The notes under the pieces: model-generated
What the model saw: the letters and a program-made list of their open reading frames with translations, nothing else
What the model was told of the DNA's origin: nothing
Database searches by the model: none
Origin: Colius striatus
Taxonomy: Eukaryota > Chordata > Aves > Coliiformes > Coliidae
Length of the DNA stretch: 64,000 nt
Direction of reading: 5' to 3'
Assembly (NCBI RefSeq): GCF_028858725.1
Contig: NC_084772.1
Span: 13,647,048-13,711,047 of the forward strand
Position numbers and translations under genes: made by a program
Part shown: positions 51,701-64,000 of the stretch, in pieces
How positions within the stretch are numbered: the first letter of the stretch is position 1
Layout of the letters: every line of letters starts with the position of its first letter

Positions 51701-54700
51701 CGCCCTGTTTGGAGGGTTACCCTGACCTGAGAGGGACTGTGGGCATGGTTGGAAATGCTGCCTGCTTCTCACAGGTAGAAATGTGGGCATGAAGATGAAC
51801 GAGCAGGCAGAAGTCATTAATTTACTGCCCTCACCACTTCCAGCTCTCAGCTTAAGATTGTTTAAAGAATGTAGTGAAAGCTCCTGTCCCTCTGGCTTTT
51901 TTTTTTTTTCCTTGACTCTTATGTAGAAACAAGTGGTTATTGTTCAGTTTGAAAAGTGATAAATTGTCAAAGTGAAAATATCTACAAAGATGAACCAAGT
52001 TCACAACTACTATTGGAATCCTGGTTTGTAGTTAATCTCTTTGCTGGGTATGGATGCCCAGTAAGCATTAAATAGGAGATTTAGGGCTCACACTGTCCTT
52101 GTGGTCAACTCAAGGCTGACATAACATTTCAGTGAAACTGGAGACCAGATATGCAGTGTTTATAGGCTTACCACTGTTTGGAAAAATGCCACCTGGAGTA
52201 ATTCAAACAAGGCAATGTCCCTGAAGCTGTCAGCACTAACAAAGACCACCAAAGTGTTATGAAGCTGGAGTTACTGTACCCAACAATTTTAATGCATCCC
52301 ATTGCTTCTTTTATAACCTAATTTAGGAAATATATGCTTGCTGTTCCTGTGCTTCCTAAATGTGATATGACTACAGTGATTCCTGCCACATATGTTATAA
52401 CTGCTCACTAAAATACAGGATACTTCTTTTTCCTTTTTTTGTGCCTATATTTCATTATCATCACCTTTGTACATTTTAGCTATTTTAGCTCCAGAGAAGA
52501 TAACACTGAACTAAGTAATGTTGTTAGAAATAACTTCTTAAAAGTGACCCATCTAACAAGAATATTGCACCCCAAATGGAGGCAGGAGATCGTGGTCGCT
52601 CGTCGATGCCAGGGGTGATGAGCTTTCCTGGGGCCTTCCTCACTGTAGCTGCAGACCCAGTTTCCCCTGTGTTGGCTTAGGAGTTCTGACAGTTCCTTCT
52701 GCCTGAAAGGAACAAAGCCTTTTCTGTGTAATGACAAGATGAGTTGCTGGGTCCAGCACCACAGTTGTCCACAGGAACATGGCATTTCCAGTTCATTGTC
52801 TGCTCTTGTTTAATGAGCTTGCCTTTACAGTTTTGTGATGGCTTCGGTGTTTTCAATAACATTCAGAGATCTGGATGAAATGATAGTGCAGGTTACTGTA
52901 TTTCCAGTCCATTACAGTTTGTGTTGATATGAAAATCTGGAATTATTCTTTAGAAGTTCCAGAAAATTTTCTTTTTATGTTTACAAGAACCATAGAACAA
53001 AATGGTGTGCAGTGGACACTGCTGGTTTGAAAACTTAAAAAGCCTAGGACAAGGAAATGCTACCCTCTCAAAAAGGGACTCCTGGTTTGTTCCAAATTAC
53101 TTGTTAAATCTCCACTGTCTGAGGATTTGTTTTAATGCAGTTTCCTGTGGAGTTATTTAAAAATACTTTCTGTTGCAAATCTCCTCAAAAGGATCCTGGA
53201 AGTGCTACACTTAATTATTTCAAAGGGTGAAAGTGACCTTTAATATGTTCTCCTGCATTAACCATCTTCCCTGTAGTAAATAAGATGGTGCAGAGTATCA
53301 TTTTGTGCTGGACATTGCATTAAGGAAAGAGATAAATGAATATTTTTACATGTTATACTATATAAGTATACTACAGCAGGCTGCCACTTCAGTAATCTGG
53401 GTAATGTTTTTTCCTTCCTTTTATGCATATAAGTAGCAACTGTTTGGCTCATACAAACTGTATGTCCTTTGCAGCTAAGATAGGCAAACATTTATTGCTC
53501 CTGTTTACAATTAAATATTGTCAGGGTTTGATGGGAAGGATGATAGTGTGCTACGACTCGGTCATCACTCTGGGTTTATCTCTTTTTAAAGAATTTTGCT
53601 ACTGTTATTTTAAGTCTTTGAGGAAAATATGGTTTATTGCACAAGAGATCAAGCATAATCTTGGTTTTAGAGACATATACAGGGTTTTTTAATCTGAGCC
53701 TATGGTTCTACAAGTCTTTCTCCAAAACCAATTCTGTCAGAACAACCTCTTCATTGGAATTTTCAACTAATACAAATTCTGCTGTTTCCACAGTCTCTGA
53801 CGTTTCTCTGCGTTGCTACAGTTGGGAGGGATATCTAAGGACATGATAACAAGAGCAGACTTTTGTTTCTGTACAATGGCAAGTATGTGCTCATTACATA
53901 GCACAGTTGTGTGAGCCTGAAGGCTCAGGGACTGTACAGCAGTGTGGTTCCTTGAAGTGATATGTTTAACTGTAAGCCTCAACTCATTTAGAGATTTTTA
54001 ACTCATGTCTTTTAACTTAGACCTTCTTAAATAGTGCAGAAATGCCTTAATGATTTTTTTTCCCCCCCTGGAATGCTCATTGTTTAAATTATACCTAAGA
54101 CCAGAAGACAGGGTTTTTCCTCTGTAACTGTGACAGAGGATTGGCAGGCACAAAAGAGGAAGGTTCTGCACCCGCTGTGCGCATGCTGGCAGGACATCTT
54201 TGTCTGCTCCCTCACACTACCCTATTTACTGGAACTGCGCTGGCTGGCTGCATGCAGGGATCTGGGTTATGTGAGGTTGAAGGGTGAACAGTTGAGTACA
54301 GGGATTAAGCAATTGCATGTGCAGTTTAGAGCGTAAAAGCTAGAAGCTCTGAGTAAAACTGGCTGGAAATATGATCATTAGTAACTCATACAGTTAATAA
54401 ACTATGTAGATATGTGGTCAGCCAGCCATCTGTCTGACTGCATGTACAAAGTCCTCCCCAAAGTATATGATAACAATACTCTCAAACTCTGTGTCATTAA
54501 AGATACTGCAAAATTTGCAAAGCCATTCCATTTCATATTCAATGCTTTCCTAAATAAGGCCAATTAACTCTGTTGCTAATATAATGTGAAATCATTCAGT
54601 GATAGTCAAACTGAACCAAACCTACTGTTTCTTGAACGGAGCAGAAATGTGTTCCCATACAGGCTGCTGGCAGTCTCTTCTAGCTTGTGGTCTGAAAAAT

Positions 54701-57700
54701 TGCCCCAAAGACGAGGAACTATTTCCTCTAGAAGTTTCGGTGAGATTTTCCAGTAGGTTGAAGAAGTTAGAACTTGGACCCTTAGTTCTCCCTTTTAGAG
54801 ATGGTTTATGTAACCACTTCCTCAACCTGGGAAAACACTGATAGCTCTTAATAAGGGTCAGTTAAATTGTAATGAGTGAATGTAGGCAAGTGTATGTAGA
54901 CGTTAATTTTGTATAAGCACAGTTGCTGATATTTTAAGTCATGAATTTAAATGCATGCAAATCCATCTAATACATTAAATTGATAGTTTTTGGAGTCTGA
55001 ATTTCAGAAATAAATCTATCATGGAAAGGAAATGGTATTCAGAGGCAGTTTTCTTGTACTCTAGTTATAATTTCAGGGTTTTTTAAAAGTCAATGTCATT
55101 CTTCTATTAGCTAAAAAAAACCCAAACCCAACACTCAAACAAAAAAACCCCAACAGGTACCCTAAAAGTAAACTTGAACATTGATAAAAAAGAATTACTT
55201 AGTGAAACCTCTGTTAAATGTTATAAAGTTAAAAGTTGAGAAATAAAGCTATCAATGCAATAAACCTGATTGCACCATTATGAGATCTTTACTGATTTAA
55301 ATGATGAGGATTTGCTATTTACCTTGCATGTATTGAATCAGGAAAGATTCACTTCCTTTTTTTTCCCTTCCAACTTTCTTGAAAGTTCATAATTTACATT
55401 CCTAACTTTAAAACCTTCCAGTTTCCTTTTTAACACCCCACCCAAGGCATGTATTTCAGCCAAATGGAGAATACTGAGAGAAAATGATATGTTTTTTGTT
55501 TTGATAAGCAATTGCACTTGTCTTCAAGAGTTTTTGGACAAATTGTCTGCCAGAATTTCATAGCTAGCTGCTAAAAGTATCTGGAAAAAAACGAAGTAAC
55601 ATTTCCATAGAAGTGATTAGATTACTAGCTTGAAATGCTGTCTCAGCACCTTTCATAGTAGCCTTGCAATGTCTCAGATTGTACATGTTGCAATAAGTTA
55701 CTGAAAAATTAGCAGAAATATTGATGTGTAGAAACCTTCTCACTGGACATGGGAAGTGGAGGCCTGTTGTAGTTCATGAGTTTGCATTTTATTTTTTAAG
55801 AGATCTGCTCTGGTTTAACTGAATTTGGTGTCTTAAGTTTGTCTTGGTCTGTTTAAGCACTGTGGGAATGTCAGGTTGATATTCTGCTTGCAGATAGAGT
55901 ATCTGGAGTTGATATAATTTCCCCAAGATAAGGAATTTCTTAAGGTTGTTCTGCCTAATAATCTTGGACAAAAGTTTAGCAATTTAGTATGATAGTACTT
56001 AGTGTTCTCATTAGAAGCTCTCTTTCTTTCTTCTTCAGGGAGTATGGAAAACCTCGTGTACTAAAATCCTCTCTGTGATTTTTAAAAATTCCACAACTTT
56101 ATTTTGAAAGCAGGAAGCATGGACATTTTTCTTCAGATTTGCCTCAGGCCTTTTTCCAATTAAAAAAGTGAAATGGGGTAAGGACTTAATTTGTGTGCTA
56201 AATCAAAAGCAGTTTGCACCTAGAAGGTGTGTAATGGGAGCAACAAAGTATCTGCCTGTAACTCAGCATAATGGAGTCACTGAAAATCATCAGAGCAGGA
56301 TGAGCAGGAGGAATGGCTGTGTTTTCCTAAGTTCCTCACTGGGAAGACTTAAGCTGTGATTGATGAGGTGCCTTAGAAATGCGAATAGTATCAGTCAGCT
56401 GGCATTTTGTTACTGCTGAAGTAATTGCTAAGACTGCCCAGGACTATACCACTGGGAGGCTGATGCTTGGTGGAAACACACTTCCTTCCTGCATAATTCA
56501 ACCATGGGCTTGGAGGTTTCATTTTAGTACCTTGAAAATATATGCTTTGTGCTTCCCCCAGCCAATGCTTCTGTAGGTAGGAATGGCATAAGACAACAGG
56601 AATGAAAAAAGAAACCTGACACATGGCACATAGTTCCTTGGGTAAAGGAAACCTTAAGCTGCCCTCTTAGTTGCCTTTAGCAGAGAGTTCCTTAAAGAAC
56701 AATCCAGAATGTGACAGAATGAAGTAAAGCAACAGCCAAGACCTGCTCTGCTCATCTGCAGAGGGAATTTAATTGCACTTTTGTTTTGCTTATGTAATTT
56801 CCATCTTCCTCCCCTCCTGTCAGGTTCTGTTCTCATCAAGGGGTGTCTGACAAGGAAAAGATGTGAATAGGATGCAGCTGAAAGCTTTTGAGCTCTTGGG
56901 ACTTAGGTGGGGAATGCAGACTGCTCTAAAGCTTCTTCATTTCCTTGTTGCTGAATTTGTCTCAGCCTCTTTGAGAGGAGAGAGGGAAGATGTCCATGAA
57001 GGCAAATCTGGGCATTCAACCAGAACAGAGACAGCTAGGTGGGCCTGACCCCAGTTTCACTGAAGAGAGGATCTCGTGCTTCCCTGTGTACTCAAAGAGA
57101 AAAGCAGGGAGCCTAGTGCAGCAAGGCTAGGAGGCAGGTAAGTTTCACTTTACAAATTCTCTGCATAAGAAAAAAGAAATCCTGCTTATTCCAGGACTAT
57201 TGCTAGTGAGGAAAGCGGCCACAGCTCAGGGCAGCAGACACATCCATTTGGGCCTCAGATGCTGAGATCCAGCTCACACCCTGAGGAAAAAGAGACCTTT
57301 AAAGGCTGCCCCGATCTTGGATTGCAGGGTTACCAGAGCATTGCACAAGCTAAACTGCATAACATAACTGCTTTAATTAGTTTTCTAATTATACTTTAAC
57401 CCTTTTTTCTCCTTTTCTCAAAATAATGAAGTACATATCCCCACAATGTGTGCTAAAGATAGGGAAAAGATGTGTTCTCTAGACACACATTCTGCTGCTC
57501 ACTTAACAAAAAAACTCATTTTCTTTTCCTTCATTTGCAAACAAGCCCTTTCTCGAGGTAGTTCATGTCAAAACATAACCTTTGCTCCTCACCTACCTAG
57601 ACCCAAATCACTACTTGGATAGTCTTGATTTACCTACTGCGGATACTCAGCTCATCTGCAAAGCTGGTAACACAGTCGCCAGCTCTGTTCAGTAGTGGTC

Positions 57701-59315
57701 TCCGCTCCCCACGTCACCCACATTGTTTTCCTGGCTCTTCAAGAAGTCTCTCTATTTCCCTGTCTTTTTATTGACGCTACTTTTAGTCAAGTGAATGCTT
57801 GTTTCCCCAGTATATTGCTTTCTCATCATTCAACTGTGTTTATTTTTGTTCTGCTTGTAGTCCAAACTTCTTTGTCTTTTTACTAATTTTCCTGTTGCTT
57901 TCTTTTTTTCCCTAGCTAGTCCTAGTTATCTCCAACTCCTGATCTATCCTGCTGCCTCTGGTTACTTGGTAGTTATCTTTTCTAGTTTTAAACTGTTGTC
58001 CTTCATGCCCCCTAGAACAAGATAGGCAAATGGAACACGGAGGAAAAACTTTTTCCGTGAAATGTCTTAGCTCTACCGTAGTCTAAGGAGAAACATACCC
58101 ATCAGGCATGAATTTTACTTATCTGTCTATCATGAAAATGAAATTTGTTTATATTTTATTCCTTTGACTCACAGTACTGGGACATTCCTGCTTTTGAAGG
58201 GAAAAAAACTTGTAAAAATTTGTAGTTAACCTGGGCAAAATTAACTAGTCTTTCCTTCAGGGCCCTTCTCAGAAAGGGAAGAGGGATTGTGGTTGAAGTG
58301 CTCACAGAAAATGGCTCCCTTTGTTTGGAAGTGCCTTAATTAACTGATTAAGATTTGACAAAGTTTCCAACTGAAGATGGCTTTCTGCAGTGATAACCTC
58401 TGCTCTGGCTGTGACTGAAGGATTTTCCCAAGAGTTCCGATTTGCTTGTGCTTCCATCCCTTCTGTGGTTTAGTGGAGCTGCTTTGCTCTGTATATGCCT
58501 CAGGTGTGCCAGCTAGAAATGTTTTTGTGTACCATCCAGGCACTATTCTTCCTCTGTAGCATATTTAAATTCACTAACACCAAGAATCATAAAGGAAACC
58601 TGTTGATAGATTATTTATTTATTTTTAATTTGTTAGTACATAATGGTATCCTTAGGACAACAACACCTGACCAGGCTGGTGTGTGCTGCTATTTGGCACT
58701 AAAGAGAAACTTAAAGTCAAGACAAAACCTCTCTGTAATGCCTGCTGTATCATACACATTTTCACTGTGCAACATACACAACAGCAATATCCCGCAGGAA
58801 GAGGCTCTCTGCAGCATTTGAAGGGCAAATAAAGGGGAAGGAGCTTTGATTAGTGAGCCTTGTTTGTATTACATGAGGATCAAAGGAGATAAAACACAGT
58901 CTATTGCACTGTTTGTAAAATAAAGATTCCAATTACAGAAGGTGGTGCTGCATCTGTGCCTCCCTGACAGCTGTGAGAACAAAACCAGCAGCTCTCATTG
59001 CATTAAGTTATTAATAATTAATTCTTCCTTGGAAATCTGCAAGCTTAGGCATTGCACATACTTGTACAGAAGACTGGTTTAGGTCAAGGCTGAAATTTTC
59101 AAAAGTGCCTCTTTTCCCCTGATTTTTCAAAGCAAACAGGTATTCTGGAGCCCAAGGGTCTGTCAACAGTGGTGGGTGCTGAGAGCTAAAGCAAGTTTAG
59201 GGATAGACTGTAGCTTTAGCTACAGCTGGGGAATGGGTATGAAAACCATGTTGGCCAATGTGGGCTTTTTTGCTCTTGGGACATGCAGGAGACAGGTAAA
59301 GCACTTTGGTAGAGT
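42776..59315. other. Long noncoding desert, about 16.5 kb
   Basis: I found no gene or transposon here. A 22-bp direct repeat lies at 46348-46386, an octamer-like atttgcat near 46870, and AT-rich homeodomain-like cores between 46860 and 47180. A and C runs occur near 55110-55160. The many open frames of 60 to 115 codons have no family resemblance and look random. In mammals the 5' side of CDH5 faces a gene desert toward CDH11, which fits this emptiness. Confidence 0.5.
46348..46386. repeat. Short direct repeat with 22-bp period
   Basis: The string aagtatattttaatgct occurs at 46348 and again at 46370, separated by atatg. Identity between the two 17-base copies suggests a recent small duplication. 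Confidence 0.85.
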
Positions 59316-59408
59316 TCATCATAGACTTGTTTTGGTTGGAAAAGACCTTTAAGAACAAGTCCAACCACTAACCTAATACTGCCAAACCGACAACTAAACC
59401 ATATCCCC
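59316..59408 (-). mobile_element. CR1 LINE 3'-end fragment
   Basis: The plus strand reads tcatagacttgttttggttgg, aaaagacctttaagaacaag and tccaaccactaacc, the reverse complement of the CR1 3' UTR. A degraded attctatgat end sits at the low-coordinate side. Only the last ~90 bases of the element are present. Confidence 0.9.
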
Positions 59409-62400
59409 TCAGCAGTTACTGCCTGGCAGCTGGGGCTGGTACCATATGACTGGGAGTTACTCTTAACCCCAGGCACTCGAGAGCATGGCCATTCCCAGTC
59501 CCCTGTGGGATTTCCTGAACAAAGGGAAAGTGGGGCAGAGTTGTTGCTTTGAGGGAAAACATCTGAGGTACTTTGTTTCTGAGGATGGCTCTGGGAAACA
59601 AGCTGTATCTGAAAGGAAAATATTTCTTCAGCTCAGATGGAGGCAAACTGGAGGCATCCAAGATGTTTGCTGGTGTCTGGGGGATCCCGGGGCTCATGTG
59701 AGCTGAGTGTGTAACTGCCCTCCCTGAGGTGTGAGCAGAGACCTGAGCTGCAGCCTGCTGCTGAACTGTCCTTGCTAATGCGAGGCTGCCTGCTGATAAA
59801 TGCTGTCCCACTGCTCATATCTGCAAAAAACTAACATGCTCTAACAATGTATTACATGTGCTGCTGAAAGTGTAACAGAGATTTGGATGGATGCAGTGTG
59901 CTGTATGGAGAACAGCTTTTTAATTTTACTACATGGTGCTAGGCCAGCCCAGCAGAACTTGCCTGTCTTTGAGAAATGCTTTTATTAGTTGGCTGTGATA
60001 TGTTGGCAAATTAGGCCATGCCAAATGTGCTTGCAGCCTCCTGCTGTGAGGATGCTTCACAGATTCTCATGCATACCTTAGAGGTGTTTGCACATTATAC
60101 AGTGCTTGCAGTCTATTTGTCCTAGCTTTGATCATGTCCTTGCTGACTGTATCCTGGTTGCATGCCCTTCACTCTGTCAGCATTGATCCTTTTTATAGTA
60201 CGTTATAACAGCTTGGGTGTAAGTTGTCTTACAGGTCTCTAATTAGTATTCCTTTCTTACACTACTAAAGCAAATCCTGGGTTTGTTATAGCAGCTGATA
60301 GTGTGACTCCACATATACTACTTCAAACGTACACATGAGCACATGTAGTGTATAATGTGTAACAGCAATATGTAGTGCTTGCTAAATTTGGCATCTTGTA
60401 CATGACTTCAGGTAGTAAAGTAATACAGTAAAAGCACTATCTGGACTGTATATTTTTGATGCCTTGTATTTCATTCATTATAAACTGAATTTGCTTATTT
60501 GTCATACCAAAAGCTAGAACTAGACTTGATGATAAACCTTGAACACAGGGCAAACCTGGAGTTTAGGATAGGTGTATTACCCCAATAGGAAAGAGTCCAT
60601 TGTCACATGAGGGGTTTGCTCTGCCAGCTGATGCCACAGAGGAGGTATGAGTCTGCCTGCAGCTCTGTCACAAGCCTTACTCTGCATTTTCAGGCATCTC
60701 TTGTGTCTAGGCTGGCTGGATGGGAGTGGGGTTGGCTCCTGTGCCTGCTGGCGGGAACAGAGTAGCCGTATGCTGTACTTGCCAGAGATTTACAATGAAT
60801 ACACCAAATCCTTCCTCAAGCTGTGCTAGGAGACTGTGTTTAGACACATGCTGGATGACAGTACACCATCCCATGTATCCCCTCAGCTTTCATTTCGTTT
60901 CCTGGAGAAGTTACCAGATGCTCCATTATTGTTTTGCAAAACAAGCTGCATATTACCCATATGTTTTCCTCCTTGTTTTTCGGGAGGCAAACTAAATGTT
61001 GGTGCCCATTTCAAATACTCGTTAAATATTTTAGATAGGTTGGAAGTGAAGAGCAAGAGCTTTTCGCAGCACAGAGCAGGGACAAAATACATTCAACATG
61101 CAACCAGGCTGGTTGTGTAGTGTCTGGTGATGGGCAGTGGCTTCTGTCACTATGGTCTGGAGTGAAAGCTCCACGGTGGCACAGACTTGATGGGAAAGGA
61201 TTAATAATCTTTATACAGTTGCAAGAAAGGGAATATTTCAGGGTGTTAGCCAAATCTCCTGGTGAGAGGTGGTAAGAGGTTTTTGATCCTTTAATCTCTT
61301 TTTTTAAGAAAAAGAGATAGTTTTCTTCCTCTGAGTCTAGGAGGTGTTATCAGCAGACACTAAGATGGTGCAGGAGTGAGAGAGAGATTGGGTCAAGCTG
61401 TGTCTCTTAAACCCAGGCAAAGGAACAGAGAGAGAGGCAGCTCTCTGAAGGTTGCTGGAGTGAGGGTGTCTGGGGTGAAGGAGGCTTAATTATTAGGCTT
61501 TGCTTTATATTCTGCTACTTGATGGAGCCTCCATTAGGGACACAAAGCTGTAGCTATATACACATCCTAGAAATATATGGATTCAGGGACAAATGTTCCC
61601 TTGTGATTAATAGGGTGCAGCTATTTGAGTGAGTTTAGTTCTATGCAGAAAATGAAGACATGACTGAAAGTGATTTATTTAGAAATTAAGTACATATCCC
61701 AGAGTAAATATTAGTCAGAACCAGGGGATAGATTCCTGTGAATAGGGCCTCACTTCCCAAGTACTCCCTTTGATGCTAATGCAGCTGGGCTGATACTTAG
61801 CGATTTGGAAGAATTTAGATTAAAACTGGCAGATATCCATGTTTTGCTTTGAAATAGTAGCTTCTTCCTGAAAATTCAACAAAGTTTCTGATAAATATTT
61901 TGCTGTGTAAAACTCAGCCAAATGATGCATAATTCAATAAATTTCCCCCTCTTCAAATTCCTCCATCATTTCTACTCTGTTTCATCTTGATTCTATAAAT
62001 GTTTTTTTGTTAAACTGCTTTGGGGAAAGGGGACTTCTTTGACATTTTTTCATCAGTCTTTTGCACCTCTTCATCTAATGCAATGCTATAATAAAAAGTT
62101 TGCCTAGCAACCAACGGTTGCAGTATTTATTATGGAAAAACTTATTAATGTCACTTTTTGACACAACCTCAACAAATCAGCTGTCAAAAGGTTGACACTC
62201 CAATGGGTGACAAGTGCAAGAGATTATTAATAGTGTAATTTCTGATGTATTTCATGTCAGAGTGGAATATCACTTGCCTTAGAGCTAAATTTTGGCAACT
62301 CTGAGGTCAACTGGAGGGACCAGAAAGAAAACCAGAGACCATAGGTTGACAACGAGTACTTGAAGTACGTGCTTTACTGTCAAATGAGAGATAGGCTCAC

Positions 62401-62770
62401 CACATGGAGGATTTCTTCGGAGAAGAAAAGGCAGTTTTGGTAGAAAGCTGGAGATTTCCCTGGTACTTCACCAGAGTTTATAGCTGTGACTTGCCCTTAG
62501 CTGAAAGGGGGAAAGGTTTGTGATCCAATGGCTTTTCTGCCTTTAGAAGTCTATAGACATTTCTCCTTGCAGCACAATTTAGAAAGGAATGGAATTTCTT
62601 CAGAACGTTTGAGTAACTTCCCAACTGATGCTCTATAACTTTACTTCCAGCTGTCTGTGCTACTTTACCCTAAGTGCCATAGATTTGGGTTTTTTGTTTA
62701 GTTTTAAACTGTACCCTGATTACTACATACTGCTTTGTAAATGGAAACACAGTCATCTTTATGAAGTCAC
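59409..62770. other. Noncoding stretch with one palindrome-bearing segment
   Basis: No gene recognised. The region 59420-59820 is less AT-rich and gives overlapping open frames on both strands of up to 131 codons, with no family resemblance. The segment at 62090-62280 carries two short perfect inverted repeats and is described as a candidate regulatory element. Confidence 0.5.
62090..62280. promoter_or_regulatory. Candidate enhancer-like segment with two short palindromes
   Basis: GCAACC-aac-GGTTGC lies at 62107-62121, directly after gtttgcc, and together these resemble the half-sites of an RFX X-box. TGTCAA-aagg-TTGACA lies at 62182-62197, followed by gggtgaca. The TGTCA/TGACA cores fit TALE homeodomain proteins such as MEIS or TGIF. 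The dense clustering in otherwise plain AT-rich DNA is suggestive only. Confidence 0.25.
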
Positions 62771-62777
62771 CCCCACT

Positions 62778-62850
62778 TTACTTTCCCGCATCCCGCCGCT
62801 GGAAGGGATGCAGCGGTGCCTCGTGTCGCGCCGCAGCGGCTGCTGCCTTG
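62778..62850. other. Isolated CpG-rich patch
   Basis: Roughly ten CpG dinucleotides occur within some 65 bases (around cccgccgct and tcgtgtcgcgccgcagcgg), while the flanks are CpG-poor. It is too short for a standard CpG island. No exon or promoter is evident on either strand. Confidence 0.6.
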
Positions 62851-64000
62851 CAGTTGGCAGCAATTGCAGTAGTTAGCAGTGTGCATCTATGACCTCCCGC
62901 CAATATCTGGCGGAATAATGCTCCTGTTCCAGTTTGGCCCCATGACACAAATGAGATAGGAATATGAAAATGAGGAAACATGCTCTGACACCGAATTATT
63001 GTAGAAGCTGTGAGCAGGAGCTGTGACAAGAATACAGCTAAGAGATTCATCCCAGTCTCTGAGGCAGCCTGCACGCTGCCTGCTCTGTGGGGAGTAATAA
63101 AGAGCACATTAAAGCTGATGAAAATTCTGACTGCTGAGTGCTCAAACTGAAGGGCTCTGCTCTGGTTTTCCTGCCATGGGGGAGTTTTGCAATTTAAGGC
63201 CATGATATATGATCTGAATGTTTTATTGTGGTGTTAGTGACTCAGCTAGCAGCTGCCCTGCACTCTTAGCCAGTCTGGTTACTTGTGCTATTGGCATGTG
63301 CAGACCCTGTGAGCAGCTGTGAGGTAACCGTGGCCAGCCAGGACAGAAAAAAACAGGAATGTTGGCCTTCTAATGCATTTATGAGTTAAGAGTGCTCAGA
63401 ACTTGATGGCCTTAGCATACCTAGGTCAGTCATCTCCCAATTTTGTGTCTGTTCTCCTTCTATAGAGTAATGCTAATCATGCATGACTTCAAATATTACC
63501 TATAAGAATAGAGATTTGTAGTGCTTATACTGTGCAGGTCTGCAAGGGAAGTTGCACATGTGCCAGGACAGTGCACACGCAGTAAATCTTTGCCCTGCAT
63601 TGCATATAAAATAAGCTGTTTAATTACAGGCTACTAAGAGTTTACAAGCAAGTGAATCTGATTCATGCGTATCATAACTTGCATGAAAATAATGTCTGTA
63701 CTTCAACAGATGAACGTAAATGAAAATGTTCCAAATAAAATACTTATGCTTAATTTGTGGTGGTTCAAGGCAATAACTGTCATAGACAAATTAATATGCT
63801 TTATTAGAAATCATCATGTTGGAGATGTAGACTAATCTGTTATGCAGGGGAATCATGCCAGCGTGTAATGACAATACATAATGTATACAATTCCTATTGA
63901 CTTTTTGCTGTTTAGCACCTTGAACGAATAGTAGCTTCAGACCTGGTAAGCAGAGAAGTCTTGCAAAACTGCTGAAGTCTTTGCAGCTAAGAGGCAGCAG
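62851..64000. other. Noncoding stretch at the window end
   Basis: Unique sequence without coding similarity or recognised repeats. A 141-codon minus-strand frame covering 62778-63203 owes its length partly to the CpG-rich patch and shows no known domain. Confidence 0.45.

Noticed and set aside
59416..59811. 131-codon minus-strand open frame with overlapping frames on the plus strand
   Set aside because: No domain, no splice context and no recognisable similarity; the region is simply less AT-rich, which lengthens open frames.
62778..63203. 141-codon minus-strand open frame
   Set aside because: Its C-terminal end is low-complexity Ala sequence from the CpG patch, and the rest resembles no family. 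No exon signals support it.
1..64000. Search for bacterial, phage, CRISPR or organellar features
   Set aside because: Introns, CR1 elements and CpG depletion show ordinary vertebrate nuclear DNA; no such feature is present.

Overview
The window is vertebrate genomic DNA, most likely from a bird. It is AT-rich and sparsely coding. It has one multi-exon gene with canonical GT-AG introns, two CpG-rich spots, and interspersed CR1 retrotransposon fragments with the 3' end and ORF2 sequence typical of avian and reptilian genomes. There is no sign of bacterial, phage, CRISPR or organellar sequence.

The only protein-coding gene I can support is on the minus strand: CDH5 (VE-cadherin, the endothelial type II cadherin). 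Its 11 coding exons run from 17530 (ATG) down to 6670 (TAA). Every splice junction could be placed by reading GT-AG sites and codon phase, and the joined reading frame is 2319 bases (772 codons plus stop). It encodes a signal peptide, a short furin-cleaved propeptide, five cadherin repeats, one membrane helix and a cytoplasmic tail with catenin-binding signatures. The noncoding first exon and promoter expected from mammalian CDH5 should lie above 17540, but I cannot place them.

Layout: 1-1279, nothing recognised apart from a G-run and purine-rich sequence. 1280-1530, a CpG island, perhaps the promoter of the next gene (BEAN1 by mammalian gene order). 1531-6669, CDH5 3' flank and part of its 3' UTR. 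6670-17540, CDH5, with a CR1 fragment in its last intron and a possible opposite-strand small exon in intron 5. 17541-64000, about 46 kb of noncoding upstream DNA. This holds CR1 fragments near 18.4, 29.2, 38.1, 40.2 and 59.3 kb, a weak one near 42.7 kb, a 97-bp tandem duplication at 23.5 kb, and a few motif-dense stretches that may be enhancers. Numerous short open frames there look like chance.

I found no previously undescribed multi-gene system. The observations most worth checking are the antisense exon-like segment in CDH5 intron 5, the CpG island downstream of CDH5, and the palindrome-bearing segment near 62.1 kb.
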